From assembly GCF_900128995.1 (NCBI RefSeq), contig NZ_FQUE01000005.1, positions 245,994-309,993 on the forward strand: a stretch of 64,000 nt of DNA. Direction: 5' to 3'. The DNA comes from Loktanella atrilutea. Lineage in GTDB: Bacteria; Pseudomonadota; Alphaproteobacteria; Rhodobacterales; Rhodobacteraceae. Under the pieces are notes generated by a model. That model did no database searches. It worked only from the letters and a program-made list of their open reading frames with translations, and was not told the DNA's origin. The translations under genes and the position numbers were made by a program. Positions 20,053 through 29,908 of the stretch are shown here, one piece after another; positions within the stretch are counted from its first letter, which is position 1, and every line of letters begins with the position of its first letter.

Positions 20053-21387
20053 CTACCAGTTGTCCTTGAACCACTTCACGGCCCGCTTCAGCGAACGTGC
20101 GGGATAGGTGTCCGCCGGGATATCGAAATCCCACCATTCGTCCTGCGGATGCGCCGCGAACAGCGCACACCCCACGGCTCCGGAAAACGCAGGTCCGGTC
20201 GCCGCCTGCGGCAGGCCCTGCACGCGCAGCGGGCGCCCCAGCCGCACCTGCTGGCCAAGGATCTTGGCCGCCAGCCCGTCGAGGCCGGGGATCTGGCTGC
20301 CGCCGCCCGTCAGCACGATCTGCTGGCTCGGCAGATGCTCGAACCCGGCGGCATCCAGACGCGCGCGCACTTCTTCCAGGATCTCTTCGATCCGGGGCCG
20401 CATGATGCCGATCAGTTCGGCCCGGCTGACGGTGCGGCGGTCCCGCTCCCAGTCGCCGGTATCGCCGCCGATCTCGATCTTCTCGCGGTCGTCCATGCCG
20501 GTCGCCACGACGCCGCCATAGAAGGTCTTGATCCGCTCTGCCACCTGCATCGGCACCTGCAGACCCATCGAGATGTCGCCGGTCACGTGATCGCCGCCCA
20601 TCCGCACCGCGTCGGAATAGATCATGTGCTTCTTCCAGAAGATCGACAGGCCCGTCGATCCGCCGCCCATGTCGACGCAGGCGGCGCCCAGTTCCTGCTC
20701 GTCCTCGACCAGCGTGGAAAAGCCCGCGGTGTAGGCAGAGGACGCGAGTCCCGCCAGTTCCAGATCGCAACGCTTGATGCAGAAGAAGATGTTGCGGATC
20801 GCCGTCGCATCCACGGTCAGCAGGTGCAGGTCCGTCGCCAGACGGTTGCCCACCTGCCCGCGCGGATCGGCCATGCCGCTGCGATGGTCGAGGGCGAAGT
20901 TCACCGGATGCGCATGCAGCACATCGCGATCGTGGCCGAAATCCGGCACCTCGCAGGACGCCAGCACCCGGCCGATGTCGCCCTCTGTCACCACCCCGGC
21001 GGCCACGTCCACGGCACCGTCTAGGCCATAGGACCGGGGGTTCGCGCCGCTGAAGCAGGCAATGACGTGGTCGACGCGGACCTCTGCCATCTTCTGCGCG
21101 GCCTGCACGGCGGTGCGGATCGCGCGCTCCGTCTCCTGCATGGCGTCGATCTCGCCGAAGCGGACGCCGCGGGACCGCGTGGTGGCGGCGCCGATCACGC
21201 GGAACTGCGACTGGCCCGCCAGCGCGCCGATGCCGTCGACCTGCGGCATCCGGCCCGGACCGTCGAACCGCAGCACGAGGCAGGCGATCTTCGACGTGCC
21301 CACGTCGAGGATGGCGATCACGCCACGCTGCATCGCCGCCTTGCGCACGTTCCGCATTGCCCGCTGAGTTTCGTAAAGGTCCCGCAT
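20053..21387 (-). CDS. ftsA: Cell division protein FtsA
   Basis: A 444-aa actin-like ATPase that ties FtsZ to the inner membrane. The phosphate-1 motif AILDVGTSKIACLVLR, phosphate-2 AACVDMGGGSTGLSIFW and adenosine motif IVLTGGGSQIPGLDGLA are in order. The C-terminus LKRAVKWFKDNW is the amphipathic membrane-targeting helix. Its start codon overlaps the ftsQ stop by one base. Confidence 0.97.
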   Translation of the reverse strand: MRDLYETQRAMRNVRKAAMQRGVIAILDVGTSKIACLVLRFDGPGRMPQVDGIGALAGQSQFRVIGAATTRSRGVRFGEIDAMQETERAIRTAVQAAQKMAEVRVDHVIACFSGANPRSYGLDGAVDVAAGVVTEGDIGRVLASCEVPDFGHDRDVLHAHPVNFALDHRSGMADPRGQVGNRLATDLHLLTVDATAIRNIFFCIKRCDLELAGLASSAYTAGFSTLVEDEQELGAACVDMGGGSTGLSIFWKKHMIYSDAVRMGGDHVTGDISMGLQVPMQVAERIKTFYGGVVATGMDDREKIEIGGDTGDWERDRRTVSRAELIGIMRPRIEEILEEVRARLDAAGFEHLPSQQIVLTGGGSQIPGLDGLAAKILGQQVRLGRPLRVQGLPQAATGPAFSGAVGCALFAAHPQDEWWDFDIPADTYPARSLKRAVKWFKDNW

Positions 21388-22277
21388 CAGTTGTTCGCCC
21401 CTGTCCCGCTCGCGTTGCGTGTCGCCGCAACTGCATCATGTTGTAGTCTCACCGTCGGCCGGCCCGGATTGCGCATGTCCACCATCGCCACGTCCCGCGC
21501 CAGCAGGTCCTGCGTCGCTTCCATCTGCATCACCCGGTCCAGCGCCACCGTCGGCCGGTCCGTCGGCAGCATGATCCGCTGCCCGCGGTCCAGCACCATG
21601 TCCCAGCGCCGCTCTCCGATCCGCACCAGACCGCGCACCCGCTCCGCCACCGGCGCGGCCGTGCGGAACAGGGCCAGCGCCTCGGTCAGGTCGTCCTCGG
21701 CCCCCTCGCCCGCGATCAGCGGCAGGTCGCGGCGTTCCGCCCGCTGCGCCACGTCACCGGCAAAGACGCCGTCCGCGTCGATCAGCCTAAGCCCGTCGGC
21801 CGTGCGCCACAGCGCCACCGGCACGCGCGGCGTGATCCCGATTTCCAATGCACCGCCGTCGCCGACGCGGACGTAGACGTCACGCACCGCCGGCATCTCT
21901 GCCACCTTCTTGCGCATCGCCTCCAGGTCGAGGTCGAAGGACGAGACCGGAAAGACAACCTGCACCAGTTCCGTCACGACGTCGGCCAGTTCCTCGTCCG
22001 CCCCGCTGATCGCAAGCCCCGTCACCATGAATTCCGGCCGGTGCTGGATCGCGGCCTTGGCCTGCGCATACTGCGCCACGATCATCTCGCGGTTGGCGTC
22101 GTTCGACGCCCAGCCCGCCACGGCGAGCGCCACGATCAGCGCCGGCACGCCGACCCGCAGGCCGGTCCGCACGCCGGGCGTCAGCATCCAGCGCTGCCAG
22201 CGATAGCCCCACTTGCTGGGCGCCGGATCGCGCACCGGGCGGGTGCGCGGGCGCGGCGGTGCCGTCATCGTCCGCAT
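21387..22277 (-). CDS. ftsQ: Cell division protein FtsQ
   Basis: A 296-aa bitopic division protein. A cytoplasmic Pro/Arg-rich N-terminus (MTAPPRPRTRPVRDPAP) is followed by a membrane segment near residue 45 (VGVPALIVALAVAGWA), then the POTRA region and FtsQ beta domain (LEIGITPRVPVALWRTADGL, LIDADGVFAG, RWDMVLDRGQRIMLP). It overlaps the end of ddl by 13 bp. MTAPPRP three codons downstream is an alternative start. Confidence 0.93.
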   Translation of the reverse strand: MRTMTAPPRPRTRPVRDPAPSKWGYRWQRWMLTPGVRTGLRVGVPALIVALAVAGWASNDANREMIVAQYAQAKAAIQHRPEFMVTGLAISGADEELADVVTELVQVVFPVSSFDLDLEAMRKKVAEMPAVRDVYVRVGDGGALEIGITPRVPVALWRTADGLRLIDADGVFAGDVAQRAERRDLPLIAGEGAEDDLTEALALFRTAAPVAERVRGLVRIGERRWDMVLDRGQRIMLPTDRPTVALDRVMQMEATQDLLARDVAMVDMRNPGRPTVRLQHDAVAATRNASGTGANN

Positions 22278-23179
22278 GACGCATCCTCCACCAGCCAGCG
22301 GCACAGCGCGCCAAATCCGATCCCCGCATGGGCCGCCTGCTCTGGCGAAAGCGATGTCGGCGTCATCCCCGGCTGCGTATTCGTCTCCAGCAGGATCAGT
22401 CCCGCCAGTCCCCGCGCCTCGTCCCAGCGAAAGTCCGTGCGGCTGATCCCGCGGCAACCCAGCGCCACATGGGCGCGCTCGGCGTAGTCCTTGCAGGCGT
22501 CGAAGACCTCTGCCGGGATGTCCGCCGGCACCACGTGCCGCGACCCGCCGGGCTTGTATTTCGCGTCGTAGTCGTACCACCCGTCGGTCAGGATGTCGGT
22601 GACCGTCAGGGCCCGGTCGCCCATCACCGTCACCGTCATCTCGCGCCCCGGCGCAAAGGTTTCCACCATCACGCTGTCCGGCATTTCGGCCGACAGCTGC
22701 GGCGGCCCGTTGGCGCCGTCATGGACGAGGTAGATGCCGACGCTCGACCCCTCGTTGTTCGGCTTCACGACATAGGGCGGCGGCATGACGTGACGGCTGC
22801 GCACCTCGTCGGCACGGGCGATCACGCTTTCCACGACCGGCAGGCCCGCGGCGCGATAGGCCGCCTTGGTCCGTTGCTTGTCCAGCGCGAGGGCAGAGGC
22901 CAGCACGCCCGAATGGGTATAGGGAATGCGCATCCACTCCAGCAGGCCCTGAACGCAGCCGTCCTCGCCCCAGCGGCCGTGCAATGCGTTGAAGACGACG
23001 TCCGGCGCGATGTCGGTCAGACGTGCCGACAGGTCGGCGCCCGCGTCCAGCTCCACCACCTCGAATCCCTCGTCCCGCAAGGCCTGTGCACATTCGCGAC
23101 CCGTCGAAAGCGAGACCTCTCGCTCTGCGGACGGACCGCCCATCAACACCGCAACCTTGGGGCTTGTCCTGCTCGACAT
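22265..23179 (-). CDS. ddl: D-alanine--D-alanine ligase
   Basis: A 304-aa ATP-grasp ligase that makes the D-Ala-D-Ala dipeptide for MurF. Motifs are VAVLMGGPSAEREVSLSTGR at the N-terminus, FNALHGRWGEDGCVQGLLE, PYVVKPNNEGSSVGIYLV and the C-terminal metal/substrate loop LLETNTQPGMTPTSLSP. The start at 23179 (MSSRTSPK) gives the usual DdlB length; an in-frame ATG at 23221 would add 14 residues. Confidence 0.96.
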   Translation of the reverse strand: MSSRTSPKVAVLMGGPSAEREVSLSTGRECAQALRDEGFEVVELDAGADLSARLTDIAPDVVFNALHGRWGEDGCVQGLLEWMRIPYTHSGVLASALALDKQRTKAAYRAAGLPVVESVIARADEVRSRHVMPPPYVVKPNNEGSSVGIYLVHDGANGPPQLSAEMPDSVMVETFAPGREMTVTVMGDRALTVTDILTDGWYDYDAKYKPGGSRHVVPADIPAEVFDACKDYAERAHVALGCRGISRTDFRWDEARGLAGLILLETNTQPGMTPTSLSPEQAAHAGIGFGALCRWLVEDASCGR

Positions 23180-23256
23180 ACCCGACCGCCTCTTCGCGGG
23201 CCTTTGCGACCCGTCTGTCATTGCAAGCCCCGTCCCGAGGCCCCCCAGTGGGGTTT

Positions 23257-24189
23257 TTATACATCATTGCGGGGGGTTCGTTCGCCCACCCGCATAATTT
23301 CCCACTCTAGCGTGATCGCCTGCGAATCGTAAACCTCTTTCCGCACACGCTCGCCCAAATCTTCAAGATCGGCGGCTGTGGCGCCGCCTGCATTGGTCAG
23401 GAAATTCGCGTGCATCGGGTTCATCACCGCACCGCCAAGGGTCGCGCCGCGCATCCCCGCATCCTCGATCACCTTCCAGGCCTTCAGGTCGTGGCTGTCG
23501 TCGGCCCGCCCGGTGCTGGAATGGCCCACCGGGTTGCGAAAGGTGCTGCCCGCCGTGCGGTCCTTCGTCGGCTGGGTCGCGTCCCGCTTCGCCAACTGAT
23601 CCGCCATGCGCTGCGCCAGAACGTCGGGATCGCCCGCAGGCCCGGTCAGCGTCGCCCCGATCAGGACGGCCCCCTCGGGCAGGCTGCTCGACCGATAGGC
23701 AAAGGCCAGATCCTCGCCCGTAAGCGTCACCAGCGACCCATCCCGCAGCACCGCCTGCGCCGATTGAAAGACGTCGGCCACATAGGACCCGTAGCAGCCC
23801 GCATTCATCCGCACCGCCCCGCCGATACTGCCGGGAATGGTGCGCAGGAATGTCAGGTCCACCCCCGCCTCCGCCGCGCGCCGCGCCACATGGGCATCCA
23901 GCGCCGCGGCGCCGGCGGTGACGGTCGTCCCGTCCACTGCGATCCCGTTGAAGCCGCGCCCCAGCCGGATCACGACACCGCGCACGCCGCCGTCGCGCAC
24001 GATCAGGTTGCTGCCGACGCCCATCGGAAAGACCGGCACGGCGGGGTCGAGCGACGCCAGAAAAGCGCGCAGATCGTCCACGTCGGCGGGCTGGAACAGC
24101 ACATCCGCCGGCCCGCCCACCCGCAGCCATGTCAGGTCCGCCAACGAACGGTTCTCCGTCAGCGTTCCCCGGACGTCCGGCAGGTTCAT
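23257..24189 (-). CDS. murB: UDP-N-acetylenolpyruvoylglucosamine reductase
   Basis: A 310-aa FAD enzyme that reduces UDP-GlcNAc-enolpyruvate to UDP-MurNAc. FAD-binding stretches [17 protein letters not shown] and [14 protein letters not shown] are followed by [19 protein letters not shown] and the substrate region [14 protein letters not shown]. The C-terminus ends in a typical [11 protein letters not shown]. The start overlaps the upstream DUF2484 gene by 4 bp (24186-24189). Confidence 0.97.
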   Translation of the reverse strand: MNLPDVRGTLTENRSLADLTWLRVGGPADVLFQPADVDDLRAFLASLDPAVPVFPMGVGSNLIVRDGGVRGVVIRLGRGFNGIAVDGTTVTAGAAALDAHVARRAAEAGVDLTFLRTIPGSIGGAVRMNAGCYGSYVADVFQSAQAVLRDGSLVTLTGEDLAFAYRSSSLPEGAVLIGATLTGPAGDPDVLAQRMADQLAKRDATQPTKDRTAGSTFRNPVGHSSTGRADDSHDLKAWKVIEDAGMRGATLGGAVMNPMHANFLTNAGGATAADLEDLGERVRKEVYDSQAITLEWEIMRVGERTPRNDV

Positions 24190-24446
24190 TCCGCAGGCTC
24201 CGACCGCTTCGTCCCGCGCAGCCAGCGCGTCAGATAGATCAGCGGCCAGCGCAGCACGCTCGCCCCGGCGGCCAAAAACAGCAGGCCCACGATCGGCCCC
24301 TGCGTCCATGTCAGCCAGCCCAGCAGCGGAATGCCCAGTGCGATCATCCCGTAGGCAAAGCGCCAGTGGTAATCGCGGCTGGGCAGCATGCCGCCCACGT
24401 TCACGACGACCAGCCACAGCAGGGCCAGCAGGACCGGCGCGCTCAT
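24186..24446 (-). CDS. DUF2484 small membrane protein (second of tandem pair)
   Basis: An 86-aa protein with two or three membrane segments ([36 protein letters not shown]) and a basic C-terminus ([15 protein letters not shown]). Proteins of this type (DUF2484) sit between murC and murB in Rhodobacteraceae; the function is unknown. It overlaps both neighbours by 4 bp, so it is tightly coupled to the mur genes. Confidence 0.8.
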   Translation of the reverse strand: MSAPVLLALLWLVVVNVGGMLPSRDYHWRFAYGMIALGIPLLGWLTWTQGPIVGLLFLAAGASVLRWPLIYLTRWLRGTKRSEPAE

Positions 24447-24709
24447 CCCCGGATCTCCGGCGGCAGGACCGGACTCCGCCCCCGCACCCGCGCGATCAGA
24501 TAGCGCAGCGGATGCCGGAACATCGACACGAAGCCCAGCGTCGCGACCAGCGCCACCGGCCAGCCGAGGTCAAGCAACAGCCAGAGGATCAGCACCGGCG
24601 CCGCCGCCAGCAGCACCGCGCCGGGCAGGCGTTGCCGCCGCATCGGCAGGAACGCCGTGGCCGTCGCGGCCAGCACCCACAGGCACGCGGTGACGCCGGA
24701 CCAGATCAT
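24443..24709 (-). CDS. DUF2484 small membrane protein (first of tandem pair)
   Basis: An 88-aa protein similar in size and layout to the next gene: an N-terminal membrane segment ([18 protein letters not shown]), a second hydrophobic stretch ([20 protein letters not shown]) and a C-terminal [14 protein letters not shown] region that parallels [14 protein letters not shown] in the neighbour, so the pair probably arose by duplication. It overlaps murC by 4 bp. Confidence 0.8.
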   Translation of the reverse strand: MIWSGVTACLWVLAATATAFLPMRRQRLPGAVLLAAAPVLILWLLLDLGWPVALVATLGFVSMFRHPLRYLIARVRGRSPVLPPEIRG

Positions 24710-26124
24710 CCGTCCAGCCTGTCGCGCAACCCGTAGGCCCAGGCGCTGATCGTGCCGGCCCCCAGACAGACCACCATGTCGCCGGGCCCCGCCTGCTCGC
24801 GGACCAGACGCTCCAGATCATCCTCCGACGCGACGGCCCGTGCGTGCCGGTGCCCGTGACGGATCAGCCCCGCCACCAGCGAATCCCGGTCCGCCCCGGG
24901 AATCGGCTGTTCGCCCGCCGCATAGACCTCTGCGATGCCCACGACGTCGGCGTCGTTGAAGCAGGCGCAGAACTCTTCGAAGTGATGCGACAGGCGGGAA
25001 TAGCGGTGCGGCTGGTGTACGGCGATGACACGGCCCTCGGTCGCGTGACGCGCGGCCTTCAGCACGGCCGCAATCTCCACCGGATGGTGGCCGTAGTCGT
25101 CGATGATCGTGACACCGTTCACCTCGCCCACCCGGGTAAAGCGGCGGTTCACCCCGCCGAAACCCTTCAGGGCGCGGCGGATCTCTTCCTTCTTCATGCC
25201 CAGATGCCGGGCCACGGCGACGGCGCTCAGCGCGTTGCTGACATTGTGATCGCCGGGCATCGGCAGGGTGCAGCCCTCGATCACGTCGCGCTCGCCCTGC
25301 AGGGCCACGTCGAAATGCGCGACGCCCTTGACGTAGTGCAGGTTCACCGCCCGCACGTCCGCCTGCGCGTTGAACCCGAAGGTCACCACGCGGCGGTCGG
25401 TGATCCGCCCCACCAGCGCCTGCACCTCGGGGTTGTCGGTGCAGCACACCGCCAGCCCGTAGAACGGAATGTTCGACACGAAATCCAGAAACCCCTGCCG
25501 CAGGTTCTCGATCGTGCCCCAGTGGTCCATGTGCTCCGGGTCGATGTTGGTCACGACGGCGATGGTCGCGGGCAGGCGGTTGAAGGTGCCGTCGCTCTCG
25601 TCGGCCTCCACCACCATCCACTCGCCCTGCCCCATCCGCGCGTTGGACCCGTAGGCATGGATGATCCCGCCGTTGATGACCGTCGGATCAAGGCCGCCCT
25701 CGTCCAGAAGCGCCGCGACCATCGTGGTCGTCGTCGTCTTGCCATGCGTCCCCGCAATCGCCACGTTCGACTTCAGCCGCATCAGCTCCGCCAGCATCTC
25801 CGCCCGGCGCACCACCGGCAGGCCGCGCGCCCGCGCGGTGTCCAGCTCCGGGTTGCCCGTCTTGATCGCGGAAGAGATCACGATGACCTCCGCCCCGTCC
25901 AGGTTCTCGGCCCGCTGGCCCACGAAGACCTTGGCGCCCAGGCTTTCCAGCCGTTCGGTGATGGGCGAGGCCTTCAGGTCCGACCCCTGCACCTGATAGC
26001 CGTGATTGATCAGGACCTCGGCGATCCCCGACATGCCGATGCCGCCGATCCCCACGAAGTGGATCGCGCCCACGTCCAGCGGCAGTTTCGTCGGTGCCAT
26101 CATCTGAAAATCCCCGTCCATCAT
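24706..26124 (-). CDS. murC: UDP-N-acetylmuramate--L-alanine ligase
   Basis: A 472-aa Mur ligase adding L-Ala to UDP-MurNAc. The N-terminal Rossmann-like motif [19 protein letters not shown], the ATP-binding loop [16 protein letters not shown], the central [15 protein letters not shown] and the C-terminal [17 protein letters not shown] are all present. The first ATG overlaps the murG stop as ATGA; the second codon is also ATG, and [10 protein letters not shown] slightly downstream is another candidate start. Confidence 0.96.
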   Translation of the reverse strand: MMDGDFQMMAPTKLPLDVGAIHFVGIGGIGMSGIAEVLINHGYQVQGSDLKASPITERLESLGAKVFVGQRAENLDGAEVIVISSAIKTGNPELDTARARGLPVVRRAEMLAELMRLKSNVAIAGTHGKTTTTTMVAALLDEGGLDPTVINGGIIHAYGSNARMGQGEWMVVEADESDGTFNRLPATIAVVTNIDPEHMDHWGTIENLRQGFLDFVSNIPFYGLAVCCTDNPEVQALVGRITDRRVVTFGFNAQADVRAVNLHYVKGVAHFDVALQGERDVIEGCTLPMPGDHNVSNALSAVAVARHLGMKKEEIRRALKGFGGVNRRFTRVGEVNGVTIIDDYGHHPVEIAAVLKAARHATEGRVIAVHQPHRYSRLSHHFEEFCACFNDADVVGIAEVYAAGEQPIPGADRDSLVAGLIRHGHRHARAVASEDDLERLVREQAGPGDMVVCLGAGTISAWAYGLRDRLDG

Positions 26125-27209
26125 TGCGTCCTTTCCGCGAGGTGTTCGACCAGCGCGACCAGCCGCGCTGTAGCGTCCGGTGTCCCGCAGGACAAGGCGG
26201 CGCGCGACATCTGCAAGGCGCCGTCCGGCTGGGTCAGCACCGTTTCCATGTGTTCCGCAAGGCTCCGGGCGTCGAACCGGCTCTCCGGCATCAGCACCGC
26301 GGCCCCCGCGTCGACCATCTGACGCGCATTGGCCGTCTGGTGGTCGGCGGCGGCGGCGGCAAAGGGCACCAGCACCGCGGGCCGTCCGATCACGCACAGA
26401 TCCGCGATCGTGCTCGCCCCCGACCGCGCGATGACCAGCTGCGCCTCGGCCAGCAACGTCGGCATGTCCTCAAAGAAGGTGCGGATGTCCGCATCGATCC
26501 CGCGGGCGGCGTAGAACGCCGTCACCCGGTCCACATCCTCGGCCCGCGCCTGCTGGAACACCCGGATGTTGCGCCGCACCGGCTCCGGCAGGGCCGCAAT
26601 CCCCTCGGGCACCACGTCCGACAGGATCCGCGCGCCCTGGGATCCGCCGACCACCAGCACCGACATCGGGTAATCGCCCGGCGGAATGTAGGGCGCACCG
26701 GCCCGGTCGAGAATCGCCTGCCGCACCGGATTGCCGGTGTGCTGCCCCTCCACGCCCTCCGGCAGGGCCGTCGGCCATGTCCCGCAGGCGACGACATCCA
26801 CACGCTTGGCAAAGACCCGGTTCACCCGCCCCAGCACGCCATTCTGCTCGTGGATCATGCGCGGCACACGCAGCAGCGTCGCCGCCGTCACCGCCGGAAT
26901 CGCGGGATAGCCGCCGAAGCCCACGACGACGTCGGGCCGGTCCCGCCGCATCGCCCGCACCGCCTTCAGCGCACCGCCGGCGATCCGCCCCGGCACCGCC
27001 AGCTTCGCCAGCGCCCCGCCCCGTGCAAAGGTCCCACTGTCCACCTCGACGATCTCGACCGCCTCGGGAAATCCGCCGACATACCGCGCCCCGCGCGGGT
27101 CGGTGCTCAGCTTGACCCGCCAGCCCCGCGCCAGCATCGCCTCGGCCAACGCCTGCGCCGGAAACATGTGCCCGCCGGTCCCCCCGGCCGCCATCATCAG
27201 CAGGGGCAT
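26121..27209 (-). CDS. murG: UDP-GlcNAc--lipid I N-acetylglucosaminyltransferase
   Basis: A 362-aa GT-B glycosyltransferase that converts lipid I to lipid II on the inner face of the membrane. The glycine-rich loop [17 protein letters not shown] is at the N-terminus, with [31 protein letters not shown] and the donor-binding [20 protein letters not shown]. The start at 27209 is chosen because GCGAGG lies seven bases upstream, supplied by the intergenic repeat. Confidence 0.96.
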   Translation of the reverse strand: MPLLMMAAGGTGGHMFPAQALAEAMLARGWRVKLSTDPRGARYVGGFPEAVEIVEVDSGTFARGGALAKLAVPGRIAGGALKAVRAMRRDRPDVVVGFGGYPAIPAVTAATLLRVPRMIHEQNGVLGRVNRVFAKRVDVVACGTWPTALPEGVEGQHTGNPVRQAILDRAGAPYIPPGDYPMSVLVVGGSQGARILSDVVPEGIAALPEPVRRNIRVFQQARAEDVDRVTAFYAARGIDADIRTFFEDMPTLLAEAQLVIARSGASTIADLCVIGRPAVLVPFAAAAADHQTANARQMVDAGAAVLMPESRFDARSLAEHMETVLTQPDGALQMSRAALSCGTPDATARLVALVEHLAERTQ

Positions 27210-27211
27210 GA

Positions 27212-27300
27212 CCATCCTCGCTTTTTTCCGAAATACTCCGGGGGGAGTCCGCCCTTGGCGGACGGGGGGCCGGCCCCCCACGATTTTTCTAGAAAAATCG
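27212..27300 (-). repeat. Full-length composite intergenic element between ftsW and murG
   Basis: Read on the minus strand after the ftsW stop: a 20-bp perfect palindrome (27281-27300, arms CGATTTTTCT/AGAAAAATCG), a GC palindrome (GGGGGGCCGGCCCCCC), a TCCGCC/GGCGGA hairpin, then CCCCGGAGTATTTCGGAAAA and the GCGAGGA tail next to the murG start. It is the only interruption of more than 25 bp among the mur genes here except around the baiN-like gene. Confidence 0.8.
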
Positions 27301-28470
27301 TCACCGTCCCACCCGCCGCATCAGAATGTCGCCGATCTCGCCCTGGGGCCGGGTGCGCGTCAGCGCCAGCAGCATCCCCACGGCGATGCCGCCGGCGATC
27401 AGGGACGACCCGCCGTAGCTGACGAAGGGCAGCGTCATGCCCTTGGCGGGCAGCAGCCTCACCGCGACGCCCATGTTGATCATCGCCTGCACGCCGAAGG
27501 CGCAGGCGAGCCCCGTGCCCGCCAGCCGGATGAAGGGATCGCGCTCCTTCATCAGCCGCATCAGCGACCGCACCACGATCACGCCGTAAAGTGCTATGAT
27601 CGCCATGACGCAGACCAGCCCGTATTCCTCGGCCGCCACCGCGATGATGAAGTCGGTGTGTGCGTCGGGCAGCGACCATTTCACCTGCCCCTCGCCCACG
27701 CCCACACCAAAGAACCCGCCCTCGCGGATCGCATTGGTGGCATAGCCCAGCTGGGTGCGCGGATCGACGTCGGGGCTCAGGAAGCCGTCGATGCGCCGGG
27801 CAAAGTGCTCCGACGCGGAATAGGCGAAGGTGCCGACGGCCACGACCGCCCCCGCCAGACCGGCCAGCAGCACCATCGGCGCGCCGGCCACGAAATACAT
27901 GACCCCCCAGGAAAACAGCACCAGGCAGGCCTGCCCGAAATCCGGCTGCAGCGCGAGGAAGGCCACGATCACCACCGTCAGGACGAAGGAATAGAACCGC
28001 CCCGGCGGCCCGCCCACGCTCAGCCCCGCCGCCATCAGCCAGGCCGCCATGACCACGAAGCCGGGCTTCAGGAACTCGCTCGGCTGGACAGAGGCGAAGC
28101 CGAAGGAATACCAGCGCACGGCGCCCTTGCCGAAATCCGTGCCGAAGACCGGCAGCAAGGCCAGCGCCAGGAACGCCAGCGCGAACCCGATCACCGCCAG
28201 ACGCCGCACCATCACCGGCGTCATCATCGACACCCCGAACATCGCGATCATCGCCATGCCGCCGAAGAAGGCCTGCCGCGTGACGTAATAGAAGGGGTTG
28301 AGGCCGTTCTTGGCGGCCAGCGGCGGCGAGGAGGCCAGCCCCAGCAGCAGCCCGATCCCGAACAGCGCCAGAATGCAGCACATGCTCCACTTGTCGATCG
28401 TTCGCCACCAGCGCGGCAGGACGGGATCGCCTGTCACGACGCGTGGCGCGCCATACACCATTTCGGTCAT
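27301..28470 (-). CDS. ftsW: Lipid II polymerase/division protein FtsW
   Basis: A 389-aa SEDS-family membrane protein with about ten membrane segments, the septal glycan polymerase partner of FtsI. Conserved loops include [20 protein letters not shown], the [17 protein letters not shown] stretch and the C-terminal [20 protein letters not shown] signature. The start MTEMVYGAP at 28470 leaves a cytosolic N-terminus of normal length; an upstream in-frame ATG at 28527 is less likely. Confidence 0.96.
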   Translation of the reverse strand: MTEMVYGAPRVVTGDPVLPRWWRTIDKWSMCCILALFGIGLLLGLASSPPLAAKNGLNPFYYVTRQAFFGGMAMIAMFGVSMMTPVMVRRLAVIGFALAFLALALLPVFGTDFGKGAVRWYSFGFASVQPSEFLKPGFVVMAAWLMAAGLSVGGPPGRFYSFVLTVVIVAFLALQPDFGQACLVLFSWGVMYFVAGAPMVLLAGLAGAVVAVGTFAYSASEHFARRIDGFLSPDVDPRTQLGYATNAIREGGFFGVGVGEGQVKWSLPDAHTDFIIAVAAEEYGLVCVMAIIALYGVIVVRSLMRLMKERDPFIRLAGTGLACAFGVQAMINMGVAVRLLPAKGMTLPFVSYGGSSLIAGGIAVGMLLALTRTRPQGEIGDILMRRVGR

Positions 28471-28651
28471 CGGAAAGTCCGCCTGATTTGCCTCTGCGCC
28501 CGCGTTTGCCGCGGATCTGTGCGACAACGTTAACGGACCTCGCGAATCATTTCCACTTCAAATCGCGCCGCCACCCGCCACCGGCGCGTTTTTCGGCCCC
28601 GCGGCGCCCCTTTTCCTTGCAACGCCGCCGCGGCTGCGCCACGTGATCGGG

Positions 28652-29824
28652 ATGCACGTGAATACCCTGATCCTCGGCGCCGGCGCCGCCGGCATGATGG
28701 CCGCCGCCCATGCGGGCCGCTCCACGCTGGTCATCGACCATGCGAAGGCGCCGGGTGAGAAAATCCGCATCTCCGGCGGCGGGCGCTGTAACTTCACCAA
28801 CCTCGGCTGCGCGCCGGACCGGTTCATCAGCCGCAACCCGCATTTCGCGAAATCCGCCCTCGCCCGCTATACGCAACACGATTTCATCGCCCTCGTCGCG
28901 GCGCATGGCATCGCCTACCACGAAAAGACGCTGGGCCAGCTCTTCTGCGACGGCTCCGCCAGACAGATCGTGCAAATGCTGCGCGACGAGATGGCCGCGG
29001 CCCACGCCGACCTCTGGCTCGACACCACCGTCGAAGAGATCCGCCACGACGGCGCCTTCCAAGTCGCCCTCACACGCGAGGGGCGCACGCAGGTCGTGAC
29101 CGCGACGCACCTCGTCCTCGCCACCGGCGGCAAGTCGATCCCGGCGATGGGGGCCACCGATCTGGCCTACCGGATCGCCGCGCAGTTCGGGCTGGGCCTC
29201 GTGACGCCGCGCCCCGGCCTCGTGCCCTTCACCTTCGCCAACGACCGCTTCAGGCCGCTCGCCGGCACCGCCCTGCCCACCCGCGCCGCCGCTGGCGGGC
29301 ACAGCTTCGACGAGGCGACGCTCTTCACCCACCGCGGCCTTTCAGGACCCGCCATCCTGCAGGCCTCCTCCTACTGGATCGAAGGCGAAGCGATCACCCT
29401 CGACCTCTCGCCGGAAAAGTCCCTCGCCGAGGTCCTGCTTGCCGCGAAACGCAGCGACGGCCGCAAAAGCCTGTCCACGATCCTGTCGCGCCACCTGCCG
29501 GCCCGGCTGGTGCAACACCTCTCGCCCGACTGGCCCACCGACCCCATGGCCGCGATCCCGGACGCCACGCTGCGTGATCTGGCCCAAACCCTGCACCACT
29601 GGCAGTTGACCCCCGCCGGCACCGAAGGCTACCGCACGGCAGAGGTCACGCTGGGCGGCATCGACACCGCCGCCCTCGACGCCCGCACGATGGAGGCCAA
29701 GGCCGTCCCCGGGCTCTTCGCGATCGGAGAGGCCGTCGACGTCACCGGCTGGCTGGGCGGCTACAATTTCCAGTGGGCCTGGTCATCGGGCTGGGCGGCG
29801 GGCACGGCGATCGCCGCGCGCTGA
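28652..29824 (+). CDS. BaiN/HI0933-like NAD(P)/FAD-dependent oxidoreductase
   Basis: A 390-aa flavoprotein of the HI0933/YhiN group. The dinucleotide-binding motif LILGAGAAGMMAAAHAG is at the N-terminus, followed by the family signature EKIRISGGGRCNFTN, GHSFDEATLFTHRGLSGPA and a C-terminal FAD loop GLFAIGEAVDVTGWLGGYNF. The physiological reaction of most members is unknown. It is on the plus strand inside the minus-strand dcw cluster, between ftsW and murD, and is followed by a pair of AT-rich palindromes. The start at 28652 is four codons upstream of the glycine-rich loop; a GTG at 28658 is an alternative. Confidence 0.9.
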   Translation: MHVNTLILGAGAAGMMAAAHAGRSTLVIDHAKAPGEKIRISGGGRCNFTNLGCAPDRFISRNPHFAKSALARYTQHDFIALVAAHGIAYHEKTLGQLFCDGSARQIVQMLRDEMAAAHADLWLDTTVEEIRHDGAFQVALTREGRTQVVTATHLVLATGGKSIPAMGATDLAYRIAAQFGLGLVTPRPGLVPFTFANDRFRPLAGTALPTRAAAGGHSFDEATLFTHRGLSGPAILQASSYWIEGEAITLDLSPEKSLAEVLLAAKRSDGRKSLSTILSRHLPARLVQHLSPDWPTDPMAAIPDATLRDLAQTLHHWQLTPAGTEGYRTAEVTLGGIDTAALDARTMEAKAVPGLFAIGEAVDVTGWLGGYNFQWAWSSGWAAGTAIAAR

Positions 29825-29826
29825 AG

Positions 29827-29849
29827 CCGATTTTTCGACGAAAAATCGG
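29827..29849. repeat. AT-rich palindrome after the baiN-like gene (copy 1)
   Basis: Arms CCGATTTTTC and GAAAAATCGG around GAC, 2 bp after the stop codon. A terminator role for the plus-strand gene is likely. Confidence 0.85.
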
Positions 29850-29881
29850 AGAACGCCCGCCATCGCGCGCGGCGCCCCCTC

Positions 29882-29904
29882 CCGAATTTTCGGAGAAAAT
29901 TCGG
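29882..29904. repeat. AT-rich palindrome before the murD stop (copy 2)
   Basis: Arms CCGAATTTTC and GAAAATTCGG around GGA, 32 bp from copy 1 and 4 bp from the convergent murD stop. The two copies may serve the two convergent transcripts. Confidence 0.85.
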
Positions 29905-29908
29905 CCCT

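Noticed and set aside
27264..27300. Insertion-sequence remnant between ftsW and murG
   Set aside because: Palindromes are present but there is no transposase fragment or target-site duplication; an interspersed non-coding element fits better.
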